Shown here in pieces: positions 45,226-58,975 of a stretch of DNA of 64,000 nt. The position numbers were made by a program, and so were the translations under genes. How positions within the stretch are numbered: the first letter of the stretch is position 1; each line of letters begins with the position of its first letter. The stretch spans positions 3,658,001-3,722,000 of the forward strand of contig JAKZAN010000005.1 of assembly GCA_023053545.1 (NCBI GenBank), given 5' to 3'. The notes under the pieces were generated by a model. That model worked only from the letters and a program-made list of their open reading frames with translations. It was not told the DNA's origin and did no database searches. This DNA is from Lepidurus packardi (taxonomy: Eukaryota; Arthropoda; Branchiopoda; Notostraca; Triopsidae).

Positions 45226-48200
45226 AGCACTCAGCTCAGCTTCACTTTCATATATGAATATGCCCAGGTTTCAAAAGTAGCCTGTGTGTAAAAAAATTTT
45301 GTTATTACAGCCACGCACACTAATAAAACAGATGTATGGGATTTACTACCTTTCCTTTGTATAAGAAATAAGACAAGCGGAAGCACTGGTCGCATTTTTT
45401 TTTCAACTTGACGGGAGTTGATTTGAGACGGATATTTAGATGAAGTATATCTACTGAGTGAATGTTTCGTGTACTTCCACCGTTAAGTCCTTAGCTGAAA
45501 AAATTTCCGTTTGACAATATCAACAGAAAATTAACAACATTTAAAATACAAACATGAAAAATTATAAATAACTTACGACCAAAACTTCCGACAACTTCTC
45601 CTAGATGGCGTCGGGTTTCGCAAATTTGTTCTCATGATTAATCTTAATTTTCAAAAATTTCTCCTGCAACAAATGCTTTAACATGTTTTTAAAAATAAAA
45701 TTTGATTGTATGTTACCTTTCCTATCTCTCTCAAAATTAGAATCTTAAGTAACTTTGTTCTATAATTATCGCACGATAGATCAAGAGTTTGGTTCATGCT
45801 ATTTGTATCGCAAGTTCTGCTTATGGAGTCCATGTTTGAACAAGTCGATTATAAGATTGCCACCTAAATTCACTAAGTTTAAACATAAACGGAGCTTAAA
45901 GCACTCGTTTTTCGAAGAGTACGCTCGCTCGCAATTTAAAAAAGAGCGCGCTAGCTCGCGCTCGTTAGCATTCCTGTCATCTACAGATTGAACCGTCAAA
46001 CATTTCAGTGTGCTTTATTTTACGTGGGGGCAGTTTTACCTATTTTTAGCTATCCCTTGCGATCTCACACAGAAAGAAAATACTTTACGTGAACACCAAG
46101 CCAAAACATGGCAGTACACAATAAACGAAATAACCGAGCTAATAATTACCACTTAAGGTTTATTACCAAAGGACTGCCATCAGTTGACACCAGATGACGC
46201 TGCAGTCGCGAGCGTGCGCTCATTTCGTTTGTGCACGTAAATTTATAAAACTAGAAATCGCGCTCATCGTTCGCAAAATTTCGAGCGAGGTCTTGTTTTA
46301 GCTCTGATTAAAATCATATACAGTACTTCTTCTGGACACCTTCGTCATCCAACCACCATTTTCTGTCCCCGGGGTACGGGGACAGGTGGGGATAAACGAT
46401 CCCCACCCTGTTAATCGACCATAGGACCATTCCATTGGGGCAACGCTTTTCTTTTATCGTTCAGCAGGACTAGTTCAAATGATTTCTGTCGCTAGAGACC
46501 TACGTTAAGTATTCCGACCACGTTAAGTTTCCGAATGATCGCACAGGAAAATTGGTGTATGCAATTAGCTGCGAGCCACTTTTAGCGTTGTGTAATGATT
46601 TACAGAACCTGATAACTTTCCCGCTAAACAAAGGACTTCATAAAGTCACGGGAGAGGTTTGTATTACGCAATTTGTAAGAAACGCTTGCGCGCTGGCTTG
46701 GTGATTCGGAACCAGTGTGGAGGCAAATACGTAAAGCACAGCAATCCCGTATAAAATCCTCCGTCTCCCAACTAAGACGTTTAGTTGTGCCGCGAGATTT
46801 CCGTGAAGTTCTGTGTCCGGGAACCTGAAACTAAAAAAAGCCGTACAACTATGAAGGGCAGCCATCTCGGAAGTTCAACTTAGGATCTTAATTCTGTTGA
46901 CTGTTGGTGTGTTTACCTTGTTATCTTCTCTGTTTCTCAATTCCATACGACAAGGTACGTTTCCTAACAACAAACTGCTTCTCCTTTTCGTTACCTATGG
47001 GGCTTGCAGAGCTACGCTGTTTAAAATTGTTAACTCGTCTGCCAGAGTCTATTTATTCCGAAAGTTCTCCCCCGCAGTTGTGACGTCTGACATTCGATGT
47101 TGGTCGCGCTAGATTGTTTTTCAATAGGATCTGTCTGGGGACGTCGGAACCTGAATCTGACAGATGATCTAAATTGGAACGATGATAATTAGGCCAGTGG
47201 CCAAAACTTATGCCATGCCACCTTACAACCAGGAGGATCAGGATGTAAGGGTGCGAACAAACAGGAAATCACTACGCGAACTAACATTACCTCCCTCCCC
47301 CCTTTCAGCACATCATCTTACACCCACGCACCTACCGAACATGTGATCCTCAGCTAACACTGAGAAAACCCATACTATAAAGGTTTTTCTACCACGTAAG
47401 CATATCCGTATTACTGCAGTCATCCTAAGAATTGACAATTTTAGTTATACTTTACAAACCCGCTTGACACTAGACAAAGCGAAGACCCTTTATCTATCTG
47501 CTCAGGAATTGCTTTCATTCCAAAGCTTCCCCCTGTAAAAATATATCCTCTTCAGGCCCTGATTTACGTTCCGTATTTCGAGGTGAAATTTGCATAAAGA
47601 CAAGCAGTTACCACAAATGACGGCCATTGAAGGGGGAAGAAAAAGCAGCTCCTTGAGACGAAAAGAGGGGAATAACAGAGCCTCGAGCCGAAGAATTTCC
47701 GGCTCGTGAGACGGCTAATGAAGCCTTTTCAGAATCTATTGCTGAAAACAACCTGTAACGCAGCAGTAACGATTAACATATTCATCTAAGTCGCAGTTAA
47801 GAATAAAAAATTAAAGCGAGTAAACGTATGAAAGCTTCATTTTCTGGCGTTTGAGGGTGCTTTGCAACGGCATGGAAGCCTTTTTTTCTCTCTGGTTGTG
47901 AAGTTCGGTGAAATGACTCAAATGTGAGCCAGCAGCTGCTGTGAAAAGTCGCACGATAAAAGCCCCTTAACTTGGTTTTCATTAGATCGTGTGTTCCGAA
48001 CCACGTTCCAAACCTCAATGCATTGAGGCATGGGAAAATAAACTGCCGCCTTTTTTTATTCATTTTTTTATATTATATATATTCTGGTTTACCCCTCATA
48101 GTAAACCGAAAGCGAGGTTGGACGCTTGTGAAGCCATTTCATTTTTTATGAGAGAGACAGCATCTTTACCGTCTCATTGCACTTTAAAACGTTCGGAAAT

Positions 48201-50438
48201 CGACCAAAAACCACCCAGAGCAAATTTAGATTAAGGGAGTCATCTGTCATTAACAGGCGCTTGGTGTTGAAAGGCTTGTGTGGTACTGCGGTGTGTTTAT
48301 GATGATGAAGTGATTCCTTGAAAGAGAAATACTGACCGCACATTCGAGGAAAGCAATCTTTTGAGATGCCGTTCCTTTTTACTTTTCTTTTCTTTTGTTC
48401 CTTTGCGGCACACATTCTTCACCTTTAACCTCGCGCTTTATCTCAACGGCGAGATCTGACCACACTATGGACCGTTAGTCAGGAAACGGTGCCAACAAAA
48501 ACTTTTATGGGACGGAATACAGCTACTTGCAAATTTGCATCTAATGTCTCTGTTGGGTAAGCATCATCAACGTACTTGGCTTGGCACGAAATTGATGGAC
48601 CCTCCCTCCCACTAACCACACGCCCCTCCTTCCCTAACACGGTCTCCGATTACCCACTAATCATCTCCATTTTTCCTCTCCAATGTACTTTACCTGACAA
48701 CCCCAAACCTCCTTCATCCTTCCCTAAAAAAAAGAAACGTTCAAGAAAATCCCCCTGTTCCGGTTCATCAAGCTGATTATCTCGTAATGGCTTGAATGAC
48801 ACACTCTTGATAAGCCATATGTATACTCCCTACAATCCACACGACCCAAAAGCCTCTTCTTGGCAGCTACAAATTCCGTATCCATTGCCGCAGTAATACA
48901 GTAGAAATGTATTACGGGGCCTGGGGGCCCCCTTGCTGTTCGACTGGCGTCTGCCCCCTACCATCGATGCCATCTTTCCAGATCGGAGAAAGCGAGGGAA
49001 AAAGAAGACACAAGAATGGACATGTCTTTCATTGTCTCTTTCTGTCTTCCTTCTCATCTTCACCCGAACGCCCTGGCAGCAATCGGAAGCTTCCTAAGCG
49101 TACAACGCGCAAGGCGCGTTACAATATACCGTCCAAAGGATACGTGGCTGATTTTTTCTTGATTTTTTAACACTTGTGCTCGCACTGCCAATCTCTTTTC
49201 CCTTTTTTCCTGTTGCGGAACTCCCCATCAGGCACCGGCCCTAAGATTCCGATTGAGTTAGCACCATAGAAAGAGCGCACTCTAAAGATAAATTCAACAT
49301 TCGTGTCATGGAAACAAAAATAAAGCTTACATCGCGGCTTTCTGCGTCCTGCCGCGTCATCTCCTTCCTGGGCTTTTGGTCTCTTCCCTCATCTTTTTCT
49401 TTTCTGTTACGATTAAAGCCAATGCCTTCCCCGGAAAACTTGCTCCGTCCGTGTCAGGCAACCCATCAAGCAGTAGATTTCTTTTCACAAATAAACACAT
49501 CAAACTTCTCAGCTCATCCTCCCAAATTACTTGGAATTTCTACCAACGTTGAAAGAACCTTGACTTTCCAGCGTCAGAGTTAATGCTTGTTGGAAAAAGG
49601 CGAGGAGCTATACTTCTTTCTTAGAAGCGCCAGACCAAATGTTTACAATAGCAAAACTGTAGAGACGAGGTAAACTACAAAATACTAAATATAGAAAAAA
49701 GAAGTTTTTTCGTGGGAGTAGTATCACAGTAATGGAGTCATAAGCGAGCATCGTTTGTGGTAGTAGTGCTCATTTCCTGACTTATGAAAGCTGGGAGAAA
49801 CAAACCCATGACCTGGCACAGCTTTGAGTCCTTTACTGCTCAAAAAGGACGCAGAAAAGGAAATAAAAGAGTTGTAGCGACTACCACCACTAAAACTAAA
49901 AGACAACCACAACCACCAAGCAGATTTAATGGCACAAGGCAAGGTCCTCTTTTCTTGTTTTTCTGCTCCTATAGTAAGTATATAAAGTCATAAAAAGGAA
50001 GTAAAGTCCCAGCTTTTAGCCCAAATTCAGATTGTGCTTAACCAAAGAAAACCTGGTTTGGGGTCCATGTAAAGGCCCTTAATTGTATCCTCAATTTGCA
50101 GTGGATTGTACTAGAAGACTCTAAATTTGAATCCAAGGTCCTCCAAAGAAAGAAACAAACGGAGCAAGACAAATTCAAGACATTTTCCCTTATTGCCTAA
50201 AAGCGCATCGATTCGCAAGATGTGTAGCCACAGAACCGAAAGGCGAAAAGATAGCAGTAACGTCGCCATTTCCCTCCTGTTGCTCATATTTCTTTTCCCT
50301 TTAAATCTGTGTTTTTATCAACCATTCCAAGGAAAACCTGCCTTGCTTGAAGTTTAAACCAATCTCATTTGTCTTCCTAAAAAAGCGCACGGAGAGAGAG
50401 AGGAGGTGACTTGAAAGCTAGAAAAGCTAAAGCTGACA
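45226..50438. other. Intergenic between divergent brainiac and Shaw
   Basis: 5.2 kb holding the upstream regions of both divergently transcribed genes. No conserved exon recognised. Two CG-rich clusters of GCGAGC/GCTCGC-like words lie near 45920-45970 and 46205-46290. ORFs of 60-92 codons are not family-like. 5' UTR exons of Shaw could lie here. Confidence 0.5.
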
Positions 50439-53400
50439 ATGGACGGCGAAAATCGTATTGTACTTAATGTGGGAGGGATTCGCTACGAGACGTACAAAAC
50501 GACGTTGAAGAAAATCCCAGCAACGAGATTGTCCCGACTGACTGAAGCTCTAGTAAGCCAAGTCACAAAATGACGCCCTCAATTACTAAAAATTCTAACA
50601 TCAAAGGTGAACTACGACCCCATCCTTAACGAGTACTTCTTTGACCGGCACCCAGGCGTTTTCGCCCAGATACTCAACTACTACCGGTAAGTATGGCAAT
50701 GAATGAACATAGGAGAAAACTTTGTAACCATGCACGTGTACTGATAGAACTGGCAAATTGCACTACCCAACTCATGTATGTGGACCCTTGTTCGAGGAAG
50801 AACTTGAATTCTGGGGACTGGATTCCAATCAAGTCGAACCATGTAAACATACATTATTACATTAATTCAGACCAGCATTTGTTACCGTAGCCTTGTCAAC
50901 CACAGTTAATAAAATAAAAAAAATAATTTGACCATAATCTAGGCTGCTGGATGACTTATACAGTTCACCGAGATACGCAAGTAAAGAAAAGAATTTTTTA
51001 TCGTAAAAAATTCAGTGACGCCATTTTCTCCTACCTTTTTTCTGACAGACGACGTTAGCCATCCTGGATAAGCTGGACATTGAAACTGAGAAGCCTTCAG
51101 AAGAGGACATTGCGAGGAAATTCGGTTACGAGGAAGACTACGCGTCAGGGCACTTGTCTCGCTGGCAGCGTTTAAAGCCCGCAATTTGGTCACTTTTTGA
51201 CGAGCCGTACTCTTCACTGCCAGCTAAAGTAAGTTCTCTACTCGCTTTTTACTCTTTCTGAGTTTTCTATCTCCCCCGCTTACGTGTTCTTCTTCAAAAA
51301 TGAATCTTTGCTCGACGCTTTTGAAAAACCTAAAAAAATCGTGTTCCGGAAACGCTTCAGAAGAGTAAAAGCGGCGGAAGTTGGGCTAGCTGGGCTCAGT
51401 AAGGAAGTTCTCTTTTTCATTGTTGAAATAGACAAGAGGAGATAAAAGAAAACGCAAGATTAAGACGAGCGATGCTTGCGTTTTCTTATTTTTTATTGCA
51501 AGCTTTAGATATTATAATGCAGCAGAGAAACATATGGGGCTTCCTATAGGACGACAATATTGTTTATCGACTTGAAGTAAACTTTCTATATGACTACGGT
51601 AAGGCCAAAGCGATAACTGGAACATTTCCTCCCCCCGCAACTTTTCGCAATTAAGTACATGGAGCTTTAGTGAATGAAGTACTATAGCGCAACGGGCCCC
51701 GCTTAATCGAGAAAGGCAAATCCTTTTCTTTTATTTTTTTCCCAGCGGAAATGAGTTTCCAGATCAGGTATAATATACAAAGGCAATCTATGGCAAGCTT
51801 GTTGAGGGAGCGGGAAAGCGCTCTCAAAGCGTCCATTAGAACAATACTCTATTTGTGAGCTCTGGAATGTTGGCTCATTCCGTCTTCTCTGTCATAGAGC
51901 GTTGCCGTCATTTCCGTCTTCTTTATTTGCGTCTCTGTTCTATCGTTCTGCCTTAAAACACATCCCAATATGCGAGTTCCAGTCCTGAGAAACGTCACCG
52001 TCCACGGCCCTGGCAACATGACGGCCTGGACGTTGGACAAAACTCGTACGGAGGCTCATCAGGCGTTCTTTTACGTGGAACTCGTCTGTAATGCTTGGTT
52101 CACCTTTGAGATCATCGTACGATTCATCGTCAGCCCTGATAAGTGCGAATTTATGCGATCCGTGGTCAACATCATCGATTTCGTAGCCACCCTCAGCTTC
52201 TATACTGACGTGCTCCTCCAAGAATTGGCTCATGACTTGGAAAACGCTGACATCCTCGAGTTCTTCAGCATTATTCGCATCCTGCGTTTGTTTAAGTTAA
52301 CGCGTCACTCCCCCGGTCTCAAGATTCTCATTCACACCTTCAAAGCTTCCGCCAAGGAGCTCACCTTATTGGTCTTTTTCCTCATGCTCGGAATCGTCAT
52401 CTTTGCTTCGCTGGTTTACTATGGAGAGCGCCTACAAGCGAATCCACAAAACGATTTCAAGGTAAAAGAATACAGTAATGAGGAAATATATACAAGTAAA
52501 TACTTCACTGCTTCAGTAAACACATTCTTGTCGGCTTTCCTTCTGCTTTTCTTCTGTTATTGCTCTTCCGAATAGCTGTCACCACCTCTCATGCCTACCC
52601 GTAATCGGAAGGGATATTTTTCCTTCCTTCCTTTTTCCTCTGGTCCGTGTGATGAGACTCCTACTTATCATTGCAGAGTATTCCTGAAGGACTCTGGTGG
52701 GCCATTGTCACTATGACAACAGTGGGCTATGGGGACATGGCGCCGAAAACGTACGTTGGAATGTTTGTGGGAGCCTTGTGTGCATTAGCTGGAGTGCTTA
52801 CTATTTCTTTGCCCGTGCCTGTTATCGTCTCCAACTTCTCCATGTTCTACAGCCATACTCAAGTAAGTAAGGCCGCGTCAGCAATCATTGCTAGCATGGA
52901 GTACAAAAATAAAAAAATAAGAGAAAACGGGAGAAGTGAAGAACAAGTCCGAGTCTTGAGGGGTTTTAATCTGAAGACGGACACGATACAAGACGTAAGA
53001 AAAAGAAGAAAAAAAATAATCCCGGTCTTAATTAAGGCTCGCTCCAAATTACCGAAGAAGCGTCGCCGTGTTTTACCCGTGGAACAGCCCCGGCGAAAAC
53101 GAGAGCGAGATCGAGCTGGAGGCGAAGGATCTATGGCGCGGAGATTGGGGCTTGGCGCGGGCACAGCCAAATTAACGCAACCCCTTGCGGCCCGATTAGG
53201 CAAGGCAGTTCCTCTCCTACTTGGTTTCCATTGGCCCCCTATAAGGCATATAAGCCTTATTTGTCACCTTTTCTGTGTTCCTCATTTACAAAAAAAGGTA
53301 ATAATGCAGAGCCCGTTACAGGTTATCTCAACGGGAACAGTTTGTACGCCAACCGCAATAACATGCAGAACACATCGTACATGTCCACGTTGACTCCGCC

Positions 53401-53606
53401 CGCTCCCACGTTTACTCAACCTCTACAAGCTCGTCCAGCTACTAACATCGACGTTTCGAGCTGGGCACCATACGGTAAAGTTTAGTCCCTGGCAAATCAA
53501 ACTTTTCGCACCTGAACTGACCGTTGTTTAACTTTCTCGCGCAGTACCCCCCATCCCGAAGAAAGAACCCATCAAAACGGATACTCTGTCGACATTTGCC
53601 TTGTGA
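50439..53606 (+). CDS. Shaw: Shaw (Kv3) voltage-gated potassium channel, 10 coding exons
   Basis: Pore-forming subunit of a tetrameric voltage-gated K+ channel. Exons: 50439-50552, 50607-50686, 50748-50842, 50943-50980 (38 nt), 51049-51228, 51898-52461, 52677-52862, 53037-53199, 53298-53474, 53545-53606; total 552 aa with all phases consistent. T1 domain about 6-105, including the Zn-binding H-x5-C…CC signature (HYPTHVC then EPCC) of Shab/Shaw/Shal channels. S1 starts at about residue 170 ([19 protein letters not shown]); the S1-S2 loop has N-glycosylation sites (NVTV, NMTA); S4 is [13 protein letters not shown]; the selectivity filter TTVGYGD is at about 371-377; S6 contains PVPVIVSNF. The [20 protein letters not shown] motif after S6 is Shaw-like as I remember it. 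Exon 8 probably uses a GC donor (53200-53201); a GT donor at 53224 is the phase-compatible alternative. A poly(A) signal AATAAA lies at 53758-53763. Confidence 0.93.
51446..51487. other. Hairpin in Shaw intron 5
   Basis: AAGAAAACGCAAG (51446-51458) is repeated inverted at 51475-51487, giving a 13-bp perfect stem with a 16-nt loop and near-matching A/T-rich extensions. Too short for a typical microRNA precursor unless the extension pairs; no function inferred. Confidence 0.35.
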
Positions 53607-54035
53607 CGGATTTAACATTTAGAACGGACCAACAAACAAACCGCCAAAAGAAAATGATAGTTATAATAACAATAGCTCTTCCTATATACGCAAAATGGAA
53701 ATACAGTAATAGGATTCGAAGAGATTTTACACAAAGTTAGAAACTAGGAACATTCGGAATAAATAAGCTTGATTGTATTACGAACGGAGAGGAATGATAA
53801 ATACCCATAATTGCTGTAGAGAAATGGACAACAATGAACACACTGACATCCAAACAATTGCGCGACTATGACACGGACTACACGGAAGCTAACCACAGTA
53901 TAGTTGAGTTTCTTTAGCGCAAAATGTGTTACTTCTCAGAGATACGACTCTTCCAACGCATATTTCCCTGTATACCCCCAAAAGTTTGGTTCATTAGTAT
54001 TTAAAACAAAAGAAATAAACAACGTTTTTTTCACG
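53607..54035. other. Convergent spacer, Shaw and GABA-B-R1 3' ends
   Basis: 429 bp between convergent stop codons. Contains the Shaw poly(A) signal AATAAA at 53758-53763 on the plus strand. Otherwise AT-rich with no gene. Confidence 0.7.
53758..53763 (+). terminator. Poly(A) signal AATAAA for Shaw
   Basis: Canonical hexamer about 150 nt downstream of the Shaw stop codon. Confidence 0.6.
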
Positions 54036-57000
54036 TTAAAGTTTACCTTCTGGTTTTTCAATGTGAGGAATGTTTTCCATGTAAATATCTTCGCCAACGA
54101 CTAACGTGGCGGACGTATTAGTAGTAGTGGAGAGTGCTTCCTTTTCAATGATTTCGCCGTGTCTCTCTTTGGGGCTATCATGGGGTGATAACTGGAACCT
54201 GACTTCGCTATTCTTCGTGACAGAAACCTTCTTTGGGGCCATCATGCTTTTTTCTTGCACTTTGGCCGTCAATAAGCGGACTTTGTCCTCTTTCTAGATT
54301 ACAAGATGGTCCGATTTTCCATCACGGCTAAGAGATTAGGTTTCAACTTACCACTGCAATCAATTTCTGCAACTGCTCATTCTCAGCCATCAACTTGCGC
54401 AATTTTTCTTCCTCCTCTCGGGACGCAAGACGTTCGGATGGTTTAACTTCCGTCTTATCCGAAGGGTGACGCAGCACCTCCATAATCTAAACCCCCGGAG
54501 AGAGAGATTGAGATGTTTCAGTTTCCTCCGGTCCCTGAGAACGCAACACATTTGGGATAAACAAACCTTGGGTACGAAAACGAGGGCCATGGACAAGAAA
54601 CAGCAGAAGACGAGCGCTAACGTTACGAATGCAAACGATGCGTCTTGCTGCGAGGAAATGACCAAAGTGACTGGAGCTGTAATCAAGCAAAGGACTACCA
54701 CGTTATAAATAGACATGCCGACAAAACGAGTATCGTTGATGGACTTGACTTTCATACTCCTCGTTTCGTAGGCCAGGAAGAGGCCGAACATGAGTAATAA
54801 CCCTTTATAGCCATAAACCACACCTGCGAAAGGGGGGAAAACCCAAATGTTAACTTTTTTTCATCAAAAAATCTTTTAAACTGTTGATTTGTTTGTGATG
54901 AAAGAAAAAGCGTTCCGACACATTTTTCCCGACAGCTCTCTCCCAATTTATAACAATTAGCAAAATGCAGCGCAGAAAATTAGTATGTAACTACAAGAAA
55001 TAAGCCAACTAAAACAAAATTCCTTCGATAGTACACTTCGAAATGAAAAAAGTGAAAGTTCTGGCACTACTCGCATGTAAATACAAGAAAACGTTCTCGA
55101 AGTTTTGTCCTAATTTAGCCATTAAAATACCTCATTTGGCATGTTAAACGGCTATTACGGTTAACATGTTAAGGAATACCTGAAGCTTTAAGAACTCAAC
55201 TCCTGTTATTTGCATAACGGAAAGACGCATCTAAATTTTGAGCCTATTTGTATGACAATGTGTCTTCTTTCTTTTCCCTTTCCGTCCCATTAAACGGTTG
55301 AAATTGAGCCAACAAAAAAGAATGAAAAAAAACTTACCCAGCCAGATGTTCTGAAACTGACTAATGCAATGCTCGAGAATCGGTTTGTTTTTCATATCCT
55401 CATTGGAATCAAATGGATCTTCTAAAGCGAATTGTTCTACGGACCGGTAAAGGGGATCTACGATCGCCCAGACTCCCAAGACCACCACGTCGACCAACAA
55501 CAAGCCACAAACCAGCCAGTCCACTTTGCCATGTTTTCCTGTCTAAAAAAACCGACAAGCTCTTAACACATACCGTCTTTCACAGCTTTCTTCTGTCGTA
55601 TACCTTGCCCTCTTGTTTGGCTTTGGTAGAGAGACGATGAACGTGCCAAACTTTGGAAAACATGGCCCCAAAGGCCAATGTAAAGCCGCAGCATAACAGC
55701 CAGGCGCGGGCTTGGCAAACAAATTCAAAGTGACCCACCAGCACCGTTTCCCCGTCCAGGCCCAAGACAAACACGCTCGAGAGAAGTAAAATGATGCCCA
55801 ATAACATCAAGTTGTTACAAGATGGCTGGGACATTTGAATCAGCCTTTCCGAACAAGAAAATTAAACAAACATGGAATAAAAACTGGGCGAAAAAAAATC
55901 AATAATCCATTCCCCTACCTTCGATCTCGGTTTAGGGTGTTGAACACAAACAGGCCGATAGCTATTAAGATGCCAATCGCAGATACTACGCACATGGTCG
56001 TAAATAAACCACGTGAGACGGTACGCAAGACTTCTCGGATTATAGTTCGATCTTGCGGAACTTTTCCAGCTTTTGTAAAAAATAGTAATAATACAAAAAT
56101 AAATCTTCACCTCGATCATGTTTATCAGTTTTTGTATACGGTACCTATCCACTTTTCTCTCATGAGCCAAGTTAAATTATCAGTCTGAGTGTCGTAATAC
56201 CCCAATTTGAAGTATTTTCCTCCCAACATTTGCTCGAACTGGGTCCAAGCAATACGGTCTCCTTTGGAGCTAAATGCAACAGTTCCCTATAGTATACATT
56301 CCGCTTTGAATCAGCAAGCTGGAATTAGAAACACGTCGAGCTAATTGTACCGAAACACCCAGGAATTGAGTGGAATTCATTGCAGAATATAACTCGGCAG
56401 CAATTTCCTTATTGCTATAGGTAAAGTCCTCTATTTTGATAGTTTTGCCGCGGTTCAGACGTTCCATTGTCTTGTTCAGCGCTAGAAATGTAAGTGAATT
56501 CCCTCATTCAATTACTTGAGTTGCTTTTCTTTTCTTCTGATGAAATAACATGACTTGCAGGCATAAATTCTTTTTATCGAAGCGAATAGAAAAGAGAGAA
56601 AAGGGAAATAGAAAGAAAAAGAAAGAAAACCAGCGACATGCTAAGTTAAATACGACAAGCGTGCTGGCCTCCAAAACGGCTAAGACTAGAAGTTGTACCC
56701 ATAGCTGCCGCCCAAATTGCATCGTAGGCTAAAGGAGCTTCTTGGTACCCCTCGGGATACCTATCATTGTCGATATCGTATCCCTGCTGCTTCAAAGCAG
56801 CGTTTAAACGAAGTCGAAAGTCCTCCACCGTCTTACATGTACCCGAAATCCCAGACAGGAATAGAAAGATCATGCAAATTCGATGTTATTTTTTTGCAAT
56901 TTGTTACATTTAACTTTACAGAATTATTTCTTCAAATGCAAATATGTTAAAAATTAGCGAAAATATTTTAATTTTTGACTGCATAGGAATTTACTTTTTT

Positions 57001-58498
57001 CAATAAACTATTTTCTTTCTTAGAAGTATGTATTACGTACATTATGATTGAAGTTCGCATAACTGGTTCACATACTTGTGATCCTCACTCAGACGCCTGC
57101 AATAGATAAATATAGTTCCTACCCCTACTTTACGACAGTATATGCGTAGTTTCTTTGTGTAAAATTATGACTTATTGTAATTTTCTTGCAACAAACTGTA
57201 GGATGTAAATTAGGAAGTAGATCTGGGATTGCCTAAAACATTAGACTCGTTGCAAAGCAAAAATATTTTTTTTTACCAATTGAAAGCTAATATCAAGGTT
57301 TAACGAGGCACTTACCATGCCGGAAATGGTGGTGGAGTTGTCTTGATTCCAGTTCAAAGCTTCGGTAGTAATATGGCCCTCGGCTGCTTGCTTCATTTGT
57401 TCCCGAGTACACTCAATCTTCTCTTGCGCGAGATTGACTTCGTACCAATTATCCTCGTACCACCCGATAAAGAACCAAACATACAAACGTCCATACAAAC
57501 CATGCTTGTACATTTCACAAAGCACACGCCGGGCTGCCACCACGTAGAATAAACCTACAATAATTCGAGCATCTTGTCTCCGTAAATTTCGCACTGCTTC
57601 CGTGGGATCATTAAGGAAACTCTGACGGGTAATTATCTCAATGGAGGCATCTCGACAGCGAGACTCTAAGTCCTCCACAGTCTAGCATGAAAATATTTTT
57701 AATGAGCAACAGTGAGCTAAGTGTCCGTGAAAAGTGTCGTACTGAAGTAAAGACTTCTTCCGCTTGCTGAAGAATGGCAATACGGGACCAGCCGAAGTGC
57801 TGCATAAGTTTGACACGGGTAGGATTATGCACAGTAGCGGATGGATGGGTGCGGAAAAGGGTAGGAAATCGCTGTCGATTGGAAAGAGCTGGGCTGCTTG
57901 CTCCGTACGATAACTGGTCAGAAAAAAATAATCCGCTATAATTAGAAAGGTCTTCAGACAACAAGAAGAGAGCAAACTTGCCACTATCAAGTTCCACATC
58001 CTGGCAGCTTCGGCGACTGTAGTTGAGACAGTACTACAACCGGCCAGTAACATTAACTTTTGAGGGGGCTTGTAAAGCAAATCGTACATGACAAGGGCTC
58101 CCAATCCGGGTTCACACTGATACGAAAACTTTTTAATGGAAACAAAGCAACAAGTATAAATATCCTGGATCATACCTCACTATCGTTCCAGTGCAGCTTT
58201 AACTTGTAACCTGGTATTAAATCTGCTCTGCTATTGACATCTTCCAAAGCTAACCTAGCTGCGGGCTGACATGCCTAGGGTCACACAAGGCCGCGGGCAT
58301 ATGATACATAATAAAATCAGTTACTTTGAAGTAAATAAGAGCCATTCTTACCTGCCCGCCTTGCCAGCCTTCGGTGCCGTTTATAGGGAAAATGCCACCA
58401 ATATGCAATATTTTGGTTTTAGGAGGCCAGTAAGACCCTGCGCAATTGGAAAAATACAACAAAGCCAGCAAAATAGGAATGTATTTACGAAAACTCAT
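54036..58498 (-). CDS. GABA-B-R1: Metabotropic GABA-B receptor subunit 1, 14 coding exons
   Basis: GABA-binding subunit of the obligate heterodimeric class C GPCR. Exons (minus): 58498-58352, 58274-58176, 58116-57982, 57913-57743, 57681-57316, 56831-56699, 56481-56351, 56286-56145, 56069-55919, 55844-55604, 55542-55338, 54823-54567, 54486-54352, 54293-54036; 856 aa, all phases agree. Signal peptide about 1-22 ([19 protein letters not shown]); Venus-flytrap domain about 28-450 keeping the GABA-site segments [42 protein letters not shown] and [14 protein letters not shown]; seven TMs about 460-725; C-terminal coiled coil ([20 protein letters not shown], then KEDKVRLL) that would pair with subunit 2. 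No N-terminal sushi repeats, unlike mammalian GABBR1a. The intron after exon 3 has a GC donor. ATG 58498 is chosen because the upstream in-frame codon is GTG. Confidence 0.95.
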
Positions 58499-58975
58499 CG
58501 TTATCACACTGCTGAAATACCAGTACTAAAATGAAAGACAAAAAGGAAAAGTTAAGAACAGTATCCCACCTATGCGTGTTGAGCTGCAAACATATTTTGG
58601 GTTATGACTTACCTAGTTGTCTAGAAAATGAACACAATTCACACTTTCATCGTTCTCAAAAACCATTACATTTATTTATCTACTCGTTTTGGTGGAAACT
58701 AGTTTTGGTGGCTGCTAAAGGTACCGCGTCTGGTCGCGGGGGAGGAAGAGACGGCCATGCGCGCGCCGAATGTTCCTTCTTTCACCAAGGAATTCGTATG
58801 TATTTGAGAAGTACATGGAAGGTTCGAAGGACCCAAAAAAATGAGATTTTTAGAAGAAAAAATTATCAGTAATGAACTTGGGGTATCTTTCCTACACAAC
58901 ATAGAAACAATACAAAGCAACACAATTACTTAGTACTGTGAACTGAATCACGGATTAGAAATGGAAACGAGCGCA
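58499..58975. other. Upstream region of GABA-B-R1
   Basis: Probable promoter/5' UTR of GABA-B-R1 on the minus strand. No gene recognised; plus-strand frames here are chance. Confidence 0.45.

Noticed and set aside
55543..55616. Apparent frame problem between GABA-B-R1 exons 10 and 11
   Set aside because: Using the acceptor TTTTTTTAG|ACA at 55543-55544 instead of the CAG four bases later restores the frame and the expected length of the third intracellular/TM region, so no frameshift is needed.
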